64,000 nucleotides of DNA from Poecilobothrus nobilitatus (Eukaryota > Arthropoda > Insecta > Diptera > Dolichopodidae), in assembly GCA_947095535.1 (NCBI GenBank), contig OX352772.1:147874568-147938567 (forward strand), in the 5' to 3' direction. A program made the translations under genes and the position numbers. This document shows positions 10,550 to 22,717 of the stretch, in pieces. The notes below the pieces were generated by a model. The model saw nothing but the letters and a program-made list of their open reading frames with translations. It did no database searches and was not told the DNA's origin. Each line of letters opens with the position of its first letter. Position 1 is the stretch's first letter.

Positions 10550-11790
10550 CCTTATGAGATCGAATGAGATTGGGTAATTTTTAGGGTCATTGTCATTTGT
10601 TAATGTAGGTATATTATTTTTTGTTTTAGAGTTTGTATCTAATTGATTATCAACTAATGACGTGACTATTCCCGTTTCTGTTTCAAGATTCTTTTGAACC
10701 ATTGATACTTTATTTTAAAGTTTTTATAATTTTTAAAATAACAATAAAAATAAAGTAGAGATATTTTTATTATTACGGCTATGAACACAGATAGTGAAAT
10801 TTTCCAGTTATAGCTTACAGTTTTCTGAAATTTTAGTTCCTTTATTTCTTTAATATTTTCTTCCTGGTTAATTATAATTTTCTCAAAATTAATATTATTG
10901 TTAATTGTGAAGTTAAAATTTTCATTTTGTGGTATTACATACTTATAAATAAATCGCTTAAGGTTACTTCTATAAATATTGTTTTCTATTTGAACTGAAC
11001 AATCATAATAAGTTAGAAAATAATTACCTTATAATATAATTTCGTTAAAATATTTGTTAAATTAGAATAATTTGTTAAGTTAAAATATTTGTTATCATTA
11101 GTTAAAATATTTGGATGAAGTATATTTATTCTTGCTGATGCAATGTTTTCTTGAATATGTTCAACTTATTCTTTATTGAAATCTATTTTAAGCATAAGAT
11201 TAAAAAATAAAGAGTTCTCAATAATCTCGTTTTCTGTTTTTTGAATTTATATAATTTATCTACAATTTGTTTACGTTCTGATTCTAGAGATAATTTGATA
11301 GTTTCTAATGTTTTATTGAAGTTGTTATTAATTTTAATTTGCTGTTTAGCCTTTTCTATTAAGTAATGATTATTTTCTTCGATAATTTTAAGGTGACTTT
11401 CAATACTTTGCCTATCTTCGTCATCCACATTTCCGAATAACCATTTAGTTGCAGAGCCTACAAAATGTATAAGTCCTCCTTTAGGTCTATAAGGAATTAT
11501 TGTTTTTATTTTATTCTAATGAGGTTTTCTAACTTTTGTAATGCAAATGTTTTATTGCTTTCTAATTTTAGAGAAGAAGCTCTTGTTTCTAAATTATCGG
11601 CTAACTTTAAAATTTCAGATTGGTACACAATATGAAGGATTATGTCAAAATTACTTACAATTTCTATTTCGTCGACCTTAATTTCGACATATCCCATTTC
11701 AGATTTCAATTGTTCCACTATCATTGTTGGTGATGTTATTGGAAGTATCCAAAGAATTGTTATCCAGAGTAGTATTATTTTGATCTGAAA
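10550..11790 (-). pseudogene. env: Env glycoprotein of element B, decayed
   Basis: Minus-strand reading begins after a TTTTCAG acceptor-like site (~11787) with a hydrophobic signal-like stretch (I-I-L-L-W-I-T-I-L-W-I-L-P) and continues through the 11724-11506 frame. A frameshift near 11500 leads to a P-K-G-G-L-I-H-F-V-G segment and to W-L-F-G-N-V-D-D-E-D-R, the start of the fusion subunit in insect Env proteins. The following 11428-11183 frame is rich in heptad-like I/L/K/E, as in the coiled coil. Beyond 11180 the frame is broken repeatedly; a D/N/T-rich tail ends near 10550. The usual basic cleavage site is altered to R-P-K-G. Confidence 0.7.
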
Positions 11791-11859
11791 ATTTTAATGG
11801 TCTTTTAATGTTGTTTTCATGAATATTTTGTAAAGGGTATTTTCGGAATTTCGGTTGTT

Positions 11860-12345
11860 CTTTATGTCTAAGGCTAGCATAGTTTTTTATAAATCCTAAT
11901 TGTCTAGTTTCTGTATAATTTTCTCAAGATTTATTTAATTTTGTAATTTTTTTTGTATCCATGTTTTTTATTCTATTTTCAATAATTCTTTTATCTATTT
12001 TATTATTTCGTACCTACTTCAAATGGAGTAGCTTTAATTGTCGAGTGATAAGTACAATTGTAATATTGTATGGCTTTAAGAATTTGATCTTTTATTGGGA
12101 TTTTGTTTGCAATATTCAATACTCTAATTTTTTCTGTTAATGTATTATTCAATCTTTCTATGGCTGCATTTCATGTATGGTTGTTAGGCATTACGAAATG
12201 AACTATTATTCCCTCATCTTTGCAAAACTGTTTTATATATATACTTAATTTAACTGTTTTATATTTAATTTTTTAATTTACTCTTCGTTTGTCAAATTCT
12301 TTAAATACTTCAATCTTTTGGTTTTCGTGCATTTTATTTATTTAT
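11860..12345 (-). pseudogene. pol: Integrase C-terminal part of element B
   Basis: The minus-strand reading contains P-N-N-H-T...A-A-I-E-R-L-N-N-T-L, carrying the catalytic Glu of the D,D-35-E core, followed by Y-Y-N-C-T-Y-H-S-T-I-K-A-T-P-F-E-V, typical of Gypsy integrases. Stop codons interrupt it (for example between H-T and A-A). It is the continuation of the integrase at 15477-16198, separated from it by the LINE insertion. Confidence 0.75.
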
Positions 12346-12359
12346 TTTTTTTTCTGATT

Positions 12360-15300
12360 ATATTATATACATATTTTCAAACCCATTGTTGCTATTAATC
12401 ATTGCCAATTTTAGCTAAATTTTTGCAATGTTCCTGGTCTGCAGTCGAATTTTCTTGCCGTCCAAGGCCACCTCAATTCAGTAAAACCAGCAATATTAGC
12501 ATTATGTGAGACCCAGATGGTTGGCCAAGACGACAACTTTGTCGTTGACAATTACTCGTTTGTCTCTCATTTTGTGCCTCATAGGGGGGTCGCTCTTTAT
12601 ATTAGAAATGATGTCGCTACAGCGTTCTCCACAAATATAAGAGTTCCAACCAAATGTTCCACTACATTTGGATAAAAATTATTGTTGCTAGGCACGTCAT
12701 TCATTTATGTTACTTATATAGGTCTCCAAACTCTAGTGAACTGGAGTCTATTTCGGAGATTGAAAATCTCACCAACCAGATTAATAAAATTTTGGAATTA
12801 AATCCACAATCTGAAATTGTTGTGGCTAGTGATTTCAATATCTATAGTAGAAACTGGCTCCACTACTCCAATGACAATTCTCCCAGTCAAAACTTAATTG
12901 GGAAACACGTTGAGCTTTTCGCTTTATTATTCCATCATACTCCAAAATCCCACTAGAATTCTCGACAGTGTAAACCAGGTTGGTCATCTGTCGGACCTGT
13001 TTCTGACTACACATCCTGAGAAATACAAGGTCTCAGTTAGCTCTCCTCTTGGTTGTTCCGACCACTGCTTGATTAATACTAGCTTAGTACTCAGACCAGC
13101 CAAAGACCTGTCCCAAAAAAAATAGTATGGCGTTATAGCCATGCTAAGTGGGAAGGTTTAAATGAATTTTTTAAAGCTTTTGATTGGTATTTGTGCTTTA
13201 GCAACAGAAATGTTGACTTTGCAACCAATGCGATTAGTGAAATAATTCTTCTAGAGATAAGAGCTTACATACCTCACTCTGTGAAAAGTATTAAAAGGCC
13301 ATCCAAATCTTGGTTTAATCGCATTTATGTAAATGCAATATCTAAAAAGGAGGAAGTTTTTCAAATCTACAAGAGTGATAGGACTGAAGCTAATAGGGCG
13401 AGCTATATCGCGATTTTAAACTGGTGTAGGAGAGTTATCAACAAGCAAAAGTTCTTGCACAACAGACGGTGAGAAGACAACTTTTGCATCTTCCTAAAAA
13501 TAGCAAATCCTTTTCGAATTTTGCTAAGAGCCTTCACGGTAAAAGTGGCGGTTCTTCGTTTCCGCCTTTGGTTGAAAACAATGACGAAATTGTATCCGAT
13601 CCCAAAGAAAAAGCAGATTTATTTGTCAAAAATTTCGCCTCCAATTCAACATTGCGCCAGTCAACACAAAGACCATGCATTCTTCCCTAGGTTAACTGCT
13701 CCTTAGGTAGAATTTCTTTCAGAACTTGTGCAGTTCTTAAAACTCTTAAAAATTTGGATACAAAAAGTCAGCCGGTCCAGATGGCATTACTGCCACGGTT
13801 TTAAAAAATACTTTTTCTACTATTGCGAAACCGTTGCGCAACTTCTTCCATTTATCTCTCTCTTCGGGTAGATATGCTACCCAGTGGAAGACAGCGCACA
13901 TACATCCCATTCCCAAAAAGGGAGAAAAAACCGATCCCTCAAATTACCGCCCTATTGCTATCACTTCGGTTCTCTCCAAAATGATGGAAAATTTAATAAA
14001 TAGAAAGCTTCTGAAATATCTACATAATAAAGGATTAATTCATGATCGTCAATATGAGTTCTGAACCCATGGGTCAACAAGTGATCTCATGACATGCCTC
14101 TGTGAAAGGCTCAACATCAGCCTCCACCATTCAGGGCAGTCCGATGTTGTCGCTTTGGATATTTCTAAAGCTTTTGACCGAGTTTGACATGACGCTTTAA
14201 TTGCTAAATGCAAAGCAATAGGCTTCGGTGGTGTATTTGTAAAATGGATTGGAGATTTTCTTTCGAATCGTTCGATTTGTGTCGATGGTTATTCTTCAGA
14301 CCAATTCAAAATTAATGCTGGTGTCCCTCAAGGATCTGTTCTCTCTCTCGACACTTTTCCTAATATTTATAAACGATCTTTTAAGTATAACGTCCAATCC
14401 AATCCATAGTTTTGCAGACGACAGCACGCTCGTGGCTTCTTATGAAGACAACGACAGTCTGCTTCGCTTGAGCTAAATCTCGACTTGTACAAAATTTCTA
14501 ATTGACGCAAAATCAAGAGAGTCGATTTTAACTCTAAGGAACTCAGTGCTGTTTAGTCTCTCGGAAAAGAAACACTTCAATCCCAACTTTAACTTTTCAA
14601 GGGAAAGTTTTGCAGCATGCGGGTGAGCTCAACATCTTGGGCATGGAGCTAAATCAAACATTAATTTGGTCCAATCATATTTTTGGTATAGCTAAAGATG
14701 CATCTAGGTGTATGGGTTTTCTGTATCGTTGTAAAGCCTTCTTTTCATCTTCTGATCTTCTTCTGATAAATATCTATAAAACATATATAAGACCAAAGAT
14801 GGAGTACAATGCACATATTTGGGCAGGAGCCTCCAAAACGGCAATAGGATTTCTCGATAAAGTGCAAAATAGAGCAATTCGTCTAATAAATGATCCCAAT
14901 GTCACCTCTACGCTCTCTCCACTCGGTCTACGGCGCCTAACAGGAACACTTACCCTATTTTATAGATACCTTATAGGGTTGGGTTCTTGCTCTAACGAGA
15001 TTGAAACGAGTTTGATGCCTCCTCTCAAAGCATTCCAAAGAGAAAGAAGGAGAGCCTCTGCTGCCCATCCTTATGTAGTTCAAATTCCCAGATGGCGTAA
15101 TTCGGCTTATGGAAATTCGTTTGTAGTACGAACATCGTGAATGTGGAACCATCTTCCACCTCATGTGTTCCCCAGAATTGGTGATGATTATATTTACAAT
15201 GTGTAAAGATTCAAGGTGAATATTAACAACTTTGTTCACAATATGCCTGCCAATTTGAAATCTATTTTCATTCCTTAACTCAACTTCCTATGACCAGGTA

Positions 15301-15476
15301 GTACAGTAGTACTAAAGGTCGTATAAACTATTGTTTGGTCAAAAAAGGGAGGTGGTGTTTAGTGGATTAAAGTCCCACACACACATAGAGGAATGGTGCT
15401 CGTTTTCACTCCTCTATAGTGTCTTTAAATGATTGCCACCTACCCTCGCAAAAAAAAAAAAAAAAGAAATACTGTT
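12360..15476 (+). mobile_element. Jockey/CR1-like LINE nested in element B
   Basis: The EN-RT coding region is followed by a ~220-bp 3' untranslated part and an A-run at 15450-15469. Orientation is opposite to the host element. The left edge is not sharp, lying at the T-rich stretch near 12345-12400, and I could not identify target-site duplications. The insertion splits the element B integrase, so it is younger than that element. Confidence 0.8.
12390..15260 (+). pseudogene. LINE ORF2 (endonuclease and reverse transcriptase), decayed
   Basis: Seen in shifting frames: endonuclease pieces with Y-R-S-P-N (near 12720), V-A-S-D-F-N (near 12830) and L-G-C-S-D-H-C-L (near 13047-13070); linker with S-W-F-N-R (near 13307); RT with N-Y-R-P-I-A-I-T-S (near 13940), A-L-D-I-S-K-A-F-D (near 14150), G-V-P-Q-G-S-V-L (near 14320) and the F-A-D-D catalytic motif at 14410-14421; thumb/C-terminal region with Y-I-R-P-K-M-E-Y (near 14790). 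Stops and frameshifts occur about every 200-400 bases. The C-terminal frame 14610-15140 is the longest. ORF1 is absent, probably by 5' truncation. Confidence 0.8.
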
Positions 15477-17530
15477 AAATTCATTGTCACAAACAAGTTT
15501 TTTCATTTTTCCTTTTATTGAAATAAACTGTCGAAATTTGCTTGTAATGGTTTGATTATTTCTATCTTTCAGATAAAAACCTATAGCATGTTTGGAAAAT
15601 TTGTCTATAAAAATAATGAAAGAATGTTTAGAGTTTACATAGATATCAATAGATAGTGGATTATTTCGGTAATTTCAAATTTTCTATTCTATTCTTTCTA
15701 TTTAATCGGGTTTCTATTGTATTTTCCAGCAGTACAAGTTTCACAGTTATTCACTACTTTATGTATTAGGATTTTTAAGTTTGGGTAAAATATGTTATGC
15801 TTGATAATTTCGTAATTGGCTATTATACCAGCATGACCAGATTCTCTTTTATGGAATAAGGATATTTGTTTTAAAGCTTCTTCCTCATTCTCCATATCCT
15901 TGGCAAGATAACTGCATTTGACAAATTTTATTTTATTATTGTTAGGATAAATTTTGATAATTTTTAATTGAAATTTATTATAAATATGGTCTTCAAATTC
16001 TGAATATATTCCAGTTTTTCCAATGTTAATATATCTTCGGATTATATTACTTACATTGTCAGGAATATCGTTTCTTTCTATGTAAATTCTTCTCTTATTG
16101 AAAATTATTTCTAGATCTTTTTCTTTTTGTTCTACTAAGATAATTTGAGTTTTAAAACGATTATCAACCGTTTCTAAAATTGGTATATGTTGTACCAAAA
16201 TTTCTTCTTAAGAGTGAATGGTTGCTAAAGATTCATTACTATCAACATGAACCGAATTTGTACTTGTAGAGTTATTATCATTTTCAAATAAATTTATTTT
16301 GATAGTATTAATATCGATACTACTCTATTCTATTCTATTTCTATTCTATTCTATTTTATTTGTATTAGGTTTTATTCCTTGTGGAGTTAAAACATGTCCT
16401 AAATAATCGGTTTCTTTGCAAAGATTTATCTACCTGTATTTTTAACCCTGCTTTTTCTAAGGTTTCAAAAATTTTAGTTATATTAGTAAAGTGCTCTTCC
16501 AAAGATATCCTGAAAATCAGTATGTCATTTAAATAGACTACATAAATTTTATTAATAAACTCTCTTAGTACTGAGTTCATTAATCTTTGAAATGTGACGG
16601 GAGCATTTTTCCATTCGAATGGCATTCTGGTATACTCAAAATGGCCAAAAGGAGTTGAAAAAGCTATTTTTTACTATCTTCAGACCTAACTAAAATTTGA
16701 TGCAAGTCTTTAGCTAGGTCGAGAGTTGTGAAATATTGTGACTTTCCCAATTTGTCTAAAATTGCTTCAATATTAGGAATTGGGAATTTGTCACTTATAG
16801 TAATTTCAATTTATTTTCGGTAGTCTATCACAATTCTCCATTTCTTTTCGCCTGAATTATCTCTTTTTTTCGGTACAATCCCAAGAGGGCTACTCTAAGG
16901 AGAATTGCTTTCCGTGATAATTCCCTGATCTAACATTTCGATTATTTGACGTTCAATTTCTTGTTGATGGATTTTTGGATACTGATAAATATTAGAATAG
17001 ATTGGGTCATTTTTGGTTATTAATATATCATGCTGAATTTCATGAGTAAAAGATAAGATATCTCCATCTGTAAAAAATAAATTTTTTCAAAATTTTCAAC
17101 AGTTTATTTCTTTCAATGTTGTTTACATTGCTTAAATCTAATTTGTTTAAAAAATTGTCACTACTAGGTTCTAAGGTATTTATTTTAAAAATGTCAAATA
17201 GTATTGTCAATAAAAAGGATTTTGTTGTTTTTAATTTCTATATATTTTTGGTCTAGATTAATTTTACCTTTAAGAGCGACTAAGATGTTTTGTCCTACAA
17301 TTGCATCATAGTTCCTACCATTTAAGTCTATTACCTTCCATGAAATTCTTCCAAAAGCTTCGAATTCTTTTGCAATTGGGGTGACTATTTCAGTAATTAT
17401 TTTATTAGTTCCGTTAATAGTGCTAAAATATAAATGTTTTTCCAATTTAGTTTGAACAGAGTTATTCAAAACCTTAGCTTTAATAACACTTGTACTACAC
17501 TCTACATCTATTAAACATTTAATTTTTTAT
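15477..17530 (-). pseudogene. pol: Pol of element B: protease, partial RT, integrase N-terminal half
   Basis: On the minus strand: protease region (17525-17194) whose active site reads L-I-D-V-E-C-S-T instead of L-I-D-T/S-G; RT pieces with K-N-A-P-V-T-F-Q-R-L-M-N and a catalytic motif Y-L-N-D (16523-16534) instead of Y-x-D-D; then an abrupt junction at a TTCTA repeat (16322-16356) beyond which the text is already the linker before integrase. The rest of RT and all of RNase H are missing. The 16198-15698 frame holds the integrase zinc finger (H-K-R-E-S-G-H-A-G, C-E-T-C), and the core continues to V-C-D-N-E-F at the LINE insertion point. Confidence 0.8.
16322..16356. repeat. CTATT pentanucleotide microsatellite at a deletion junction
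   Basis: About seven CTATT/CTATTT units. It sits where RT similarity ends and the pre-integrase linker begins, so it marks the RNase H deletion in element B. Confidence 0.75.
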
Positions 17531-17548
17531 TATTTACTGTTAAATATA

Positions 17549-18210
17549 TTATTGGTAAGTTTGTTTCCGAGGCTCTTCTTGAAAATGTTCTGTAGTTCCT
17601 TGTAAATTTCCAATTTCCATTGAGTCTGGACTATCATTGAAATAATTGCTATCATAAATATGACTGTTTCCCCGAATATTAAAATTTCTATTTCTAAATT
17701 GGGAGTTGCGAGAAAGACTGGTTAGTCTACCGCTTTGATTAGAATAAAAGTTGATATTTGTTGTTGATTTGTTGAAAGTTGAGTTGTTGATATTTCTGCT
17801 TGGATTAAAAATATTTGATTGTCTAGAACGTTGTGAATTATTAGGATTAAATTTGGGTTTTTCAATTTCTGACAAAATTTTGTTGTCTTTATTAAGATAA
17901 TCGTCATTGTTATTTTCTCTTCTGAAACTATTATTTGTATTTCTATTTGTAAAAAATTAAAATTTTTTATTTCTATTTGGTTCAGATATCCTGCTAAAAT
18001 TTTTATATGACATGTTATTTTTATTATTTAATTTTCTGTGATTAAAGTCTATTGTCCTATTGTCATCTAGTAATCTTAGCTTACTAAATTTATTGTAAAT
18101 ATCCAACATACTCATATTTTCTTGAATATGAGCTCTAATAGTACCATCTATTTCTTCTAATAAAATTTCTGTTAATTCCCTATCTACTTTTTCTGACTTA
18201 GACATAAGGA
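17549..18210 (-). pseudogene. gag: Gag remnant of element B
   Basis: Two overlapping minus-strand frames: 18205-17957 (82 residues, with a charged, helical start) and 17875-17549 (108 residues, very rich in Asn, Ser, Arg and Phe, ending with a D-S-M-E-I-G segment). An N/S/R-rich Gag tail just before protease is common in env-bearing Gypsy elements. The distance to the 5' LTR is only ~460 bp, so most of Gag is deleted. No zinc knuckle seen. Confidence 0.55.
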
Positions 18211-18653
18211 ATTAAAGATAAGGATAATAGCTTTAAGGATAAGATAAAGAATTTTAATTTATATAATATTTGTATTTTAATTGATAAGTATTGTTTGCAA
18301 TAACACTTTAAAATATTGTACATATATTATAGTTTTATTTTCTTAATTATTTATATATATATATTTTTTTTCAAAAAAATTTTGTATTTAATTGTTAATT
18401 TTATTATATAGCAATATAACTACTATTTTCTTTTTAATATTGTTATTATTTTATTTTCTTCTTGCCAAAATAAATTCCAAAATATATCTACATATGTATA
18501 CAACACAAATCTTTAATTTTTGCACTGGTTTTTTTTTCTAAGTTAACAATTATGTAGGTATTAGTTTTTAAATTTTATTATTTTGTTTGTTTTTTTATTT
18601 TATCTTCGGATAAAAGTTTCTCGATTCGTTCAATTCAATCTTGTGATTGAATT

Positions 18654-18671
18654 CCGTTTCCGAATGCACCA
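18654..18671 (-). promoter_or_regulatory. Probable primer binding site of element B
   Basis: On the minus strand TGGTGCATTCGGAAACGG begins directly after the 5' LTR. TGG is the complement of a tRNA CCA end. It resembles, with mismatches, the Ser-tRNA type site TGGCGCAGTCGGTAGGAT seen at 22879-22896. The tRNA is not certain. Confidence 0.55.
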
Positions 18672-19037
18672 ATTATGTTTTAATTACAAAAAGTAAAATA
18701 TTTGGTTTTTAGTTTGGTCTTCAGACTGAGTTTTATTTTACAAAATTATACTTATATATACTTAAATTAATATGTTTAAATTAACTTAATGCTAAGATCA
18801 TCAAAAATAAAGTTGTTTCTAAAATTTATTAATAAAATCAATTAACCAGGAATACTAATTACATTTCCTGTTATTTTAAAAATATAAAAATGCTTAAAAA
18901 AAGGTGTATGAGCTACTATATTATGCCAACACAATACCATGCAACATTATATTAAGTTGTGTCAAAGTGATGTATCATGCTACATTATGTCAACACATAT
19001 GTCATGCTACATTATGCCAACATAATATTATGTAACT
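18672..19037 (-). repeat. 5' LTR of element B (~366 bp)
   Basis: Bounded by AGTTAC at 19037 and the primer binding site at 18671. Positions 18847-19037 match the truncated 3' LTR at 9675-9864. An AATAAA-type signal lies inside on the minus strand. Confidence 0.75.
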
Positions 19038-19179
19038 CGCCGAATAAATTCAATAACTAAAAGCAATTAAAACAAGGTAGAATGTAAACCAACTGTTTTT
19101 AAAAGCGCTCATTTCCAAAACTCAATACAAACTGTTTAGAATTGTGACTTGCACAAAAATTTGTAAATTTCATGTAATA

Positions 19180-19740
19180 AGAAAAAACGTGAAAATAGGA
19201 CATTTTTGAAATTTTGAGGGGCCGTAAGTCCGGAATCCTATATAACTAAGAAAATCCGTTACCACTCGTAAAAATATATTATTGAACCTTTAATTTTCAT
19301 GTCTTGCTGAAGAAAAATTTTTACAGGTGCCTAAATTACAAGTGTCTAAAAATAGGAAATTTTCAATTTTTGAGATAATAACTCTTAAAGAGAGGGTGCT
19401 ACAAAAATATTTTCTGAGGAAACTTATAATTCTAAAAGTTTCTTGACTCAAAATTGCAGGTTTTCTGACTCAAAATTGCAAAGTTATAAAAAATACCTGT
19501 CGAATGATGTTTTCAGATTGAAAAAATTTTAAGCAGAACATAAGATATATGCATTTAAAAATAGGGCTTTTTCAAAGTTTGAGGGGCTGTAGCTCCGTAA
19601 TGGATGAGGCTACACAAAAAAGTTGTTAACCAAAATTATTCTTTTTATAACACCTACCCATGGTTAAAATTTTTTTTCTCTATCTTTAACGGTGTAGAAG
19701 TTTTGTAAACAGACGGACGGACGGACAGAGTGAAACTAAT
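19180..19740 (+). repeat. Unclassified dispersed repeat, copy 1
   Basis: Non-coding block with motifs such as TTGAGGGGCCGTAAGTCCGGAAT and GGGGCTGTAGCTCCGTAATGG (the latter at ~19588). It ends with a GACGGACGGACGGACAGAG microsatellite at 19710-19728. A diverged relative lies at 59240-59870. I cannot assign it to a transposon class. Confidence 0.5.
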
Positions 19741-19780
19741 AAGCACATTTTTTCAAAAATTTTTTGGAAATTTGCTAAAA

Positions 19781-19904
19781 AGCGAGATTTTGAAAAAGGG
19801 AGATTTAAAAAAGCAGCGAGATTTTGAAAAGTGAAATTTTAAAAAAGCGAGATTTTAAAAGGCGAAATTTTAAAAAAGTGAGATTTTAAAAAGCGAGATT
19901 AAAA
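19781..19904 (+). repeat. GCGAGATTTTAAAAA minisatellite
   Basis: About seven imperfect units of 15-19 bases with core (A)GCGAGATTTT(G/A)AAAA. It abuts the truncated 3' side of element C. Confidence 0.8.
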
Positions 19905-19919
19905 ATGTCCAAATTTTGT

Positions 19920-21690
19920 ACTAGGCCCTTTAAAATATTTTTAATTAAATTTTCATTTTCTAACGGATTTATTTCAATAATTCGTCTATTGTGAAGTGTT
20001 ATATTCTCTTCAGGACTGTAAGTTAGTATGATTTGTGTTTTATAGTTGTTTACGATATTCTCTTTTATTCCTATGTGGTCTAATTGATTTTCATCTGAAG
20101 AATGTATTGTATCATTAGATAATTCTAAATTGGATGCTGTATCATTTTCTTCATTAATTTTCTTTGTATTTTATAATCTGCATAAATAATCAGCTACCTT
20201 ATTTTCTTTACCGTGCAAATATTCAATCTTATAATTACATTCTTCAAGTTTTAACAGCCACCTTTGATGCTTTTGAGAAAATTATTTTTCTTTGTATTTG
20301 TTGTTTAAATATTTAATTGACACATAGTATGTTATGATTTTAAACTTATTACCATATAAATAAGGCCTGAAATAATTATGTATGCAGTACCATACATAAT
20401 TGCCAAAAACTCTTTATCTCTAGTACAATAATTTTTTTCATGCATGGTTGTTTAGCGTTCTCGAAACATAACATATTGGATGCCCTTGTTGAGACAACAC
20501 TGCACCTATAGCATGATCACTTGCATCTGTGGTTAGAACAAACGGTTTATCATATTCTGGAATTTTTAAAATTGGATGTGAAGTTATCAAGCTCATTAAG
20601 TTTTCAAATGCTGCATATACTGTGGATCATTTATATTAATTTTGTTATCCTTTTTTTAAATATTTAATCATAGGACATGCAAATGGGGCTTTTCTATAAA
20701 ATGGAGTTGCTCCTAAGAAACCTTTTAATTGTTTTTCGGCTTTTGGGATTTGTAACTCTTGAATATTCGTTATTTTTCCAGGGATAAGTTTTATCCCATC
20801 CTTTGTCAAAATATGTCCTAGAAATTCTGTATTTCTTTTATGAAAACTACATTTATCCACTTGAATTTTCAGGTTGTGCTCTTGTAATTTCTTAACTATT
20901 TTTGCTAATGAATTCTCGTGTTCTTCTAATGTTGTCGAAAAAATTAATATATCATCAAGATATACAACACAAATTTGATTAATATATTCTCAAAGAATTT
21001 CGTTCATCAATCTCTGGAACATTGCTGGTGCATTCTTCAATCCAAATGACATACGTACATATTCATATAGACCTGCTGGAGTAATAAAACCAGTTTTTTC
21101 AATATCTTTTTCAGCTACTAATATCTGATGGTAACCTTTGGCTAAATCTAAAGTGGTGAAATATTGGGCTTTTCCCAATTTGTCCAGGAAGGTATCAATA
21201 TTAGGTAAAGATTAATCGTCAATTGTGACATGATTTAATCCCTATAATCCATTACTATTCTAAATTTTTGTACTCCTGAATTATCTTTTTTTTAGGTACT
21301 ACAATAATCAGAGAACTATATCGACTTCTACTTTTTCTAATTATGCACTGTTTTTCTATGTTTTCCATTTGATTTCTCACTTCAGTTTCATGTTTAGGTG
21401 TTATCCAATTCATACCTAATAATAAGCCACATGACTTCTTTAATTTCATAGCAATCCATTTCATTCTTGCATTTTTACGATATTTAAATTCTGCTGGCCA
21501 TAAGGTAGCAACAGTTCTATTAGGTATGCATACCTGTCCTTGAATTGTATTGATAGATATTGAAGTTGAATTTATTACACTAAACTTAGAACTATAAACT
21601 TTATTTTCGTTTAAAATACTTATTGTTCAGCCAGTATCTAACAAGGCTGAACATTTTTTTCTTCTATTGCTAAAATGGTAAAAATTTTAT
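19920..21690 (-). pseudogene. pol: Pol of element C: protease, RT, RNase H
   Basis: On the minus strand: protease L-L-D-T-G followed by a stop and T-I-S-I-L-N-E-N (near 21640); linker with G-M-N-W-I; RT start with P-K-K-K (21464-21255); RT core with [11 protein letters not shown] and [12 protein letters not shown] (21178-20990); a stop; then V-V-Y-L-D-D at 20952-20963; F-L-G-H-I-L (20860-20645); and RNase H with H-Q-R-W-L-L-K-L-E-E and K-V-A-D-Y-L-C-R (near 20180-20270). The catalytic Y-L-D-D is preserved, but several stops and frameshifts break the frame. It belongs with 17.6/297-like Gypsy RTs by motif. Confidence 0.82.
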
Positions 21691-21949
21691 TTTGATCCGA
21701 GGCTAGTTTATAAAACAATTTTCTTCAATTTTATTAGTTTCTTTGTTTTTACTTAAGTTATCTTTGTTTTTACTTAACTTATCTAGTTTGTCTACTTGGA
21801 TCAACTTCCATTGGTCTAGTTTGTTTACTTTCTTATCTGTCATTATATCTTTTATAATATCGGTGAAACTGAGAAGGTCTATTTCTATTTTGATAAATAT
21901 TATCGTTTGCTCGGAATCGGAAATTATTATTATTTTTTTTTAAATTCGA

Positions 21950-22717
21950 ATTTGTATTGTTATTAACACCGTTATCTTTAAATCTATTGCTACTTTGACC
22001 ATTTTTATTCCTAAAATTTTTTTTTTATTATTAGAATTTATTTTTATTATCATTCCTAAAAAAATATTATTCTATTATTCCTATTTGTATTAAAATTTTT
22101 ATGAGATAAATTGAGATTACTGTCGTCTAAATCTATAAAACTCCTTATTTTATTTCTAATTTCTGTCAAATTATTTTTCGAGATTATTGCATAAGCTACC
22201 GTTCCTGAAGCAAGTTCTTTATTTTTCTGAACCAATATTCGAGAAAATATATCAATTATTGTTTGGCTATCATTAACAAAAGGAGCATATTCTGTTACAT
22301 TTTTTATTAATAATCTTAATTTATTATCTAAATCTTTAATGCTGCTTACTTTTAAAGCTCCAATTTCTCTTGCGATTGTCATCTGCTCTTTTGATACTCT
22401 GTAATGATACTCTGTTTTAATTTTGTTTTACAATCATTCCAATTTACTGGAGGGTTGACATTAAGTAAATTTTTTGCGCTTCCTTGGATTTTTATATTGT
22501 AAATAATGTTGAAAATCTGGTTCCGCAACATGATCAGCTAAAACTCTGTTGAAGTGTTCTAAAACACTGAATTGATGGAAGATGGTGAAGTACCTGGCTC
22601 ACCATTTAAAATTGGAATGTATTGAATTTCCTTTTCAATTTTTGATCTCCAATTTCGTGGTTGGTTGTTTTGCTACTAAGCACTGTTAATACGATTAACA
22701 TTTTCTTCTTCTGCCAT
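21950..22717 (-). pseudogene. gag: Gag of element C
   Basis: A minus-strand ATG at 22717 starts M-A-E-E-E-N-V-N-R-I-N-S. Stops follow after 13 and ~42 residues. The frame 22382-22056 (108 residues) is helical and resembles the Gag capsid region by position. Toward 21950 the sequence becomes Asn/Lys-rich as at Gag C-termini. The region lies between the primer binding site and the protease, which is the main argument for the call. Confidence 0.6.

Larger units (their letters stand above)
9675..19037 (-). mobile_element. Ty3/Gypsy env-bearing element B, containing a nested LINE
   Basis: Read on the minus strand: 5' LTR (19037-18672), primer binding site, gag remnant, pol, env, polypurine tract and a truncated 3' LTR (9864-9675). 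The two LTR pieces match over ~190 bp. A 3.1-kb LINE (12360-15476, opposite strand) interrupts the integrase. Gag, the protease active site, the RT motif and RNase H are all damaged or missing. It is a different family from element A: LTR and env sequences are not obviously alike, though both are env-bearing. Confidence 0.85.

Noticed and set aside
14955..15239. 94-codon minus-strand frame
   Set aside because: Antisense to the LINE C-terminal frame at 14610-15140.
19710..19728. GACG repeat as a CRISPR-like or regulatory array
   Set aside because: A simple four-base microsatellite; no spacer-repeat structure. No CRISPR array found anywhere in the window.
21743..21943. 66-codon hydrophobic plus-strand frame
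   Set aside because: Antisense to element C gag/protease; AT-rich.
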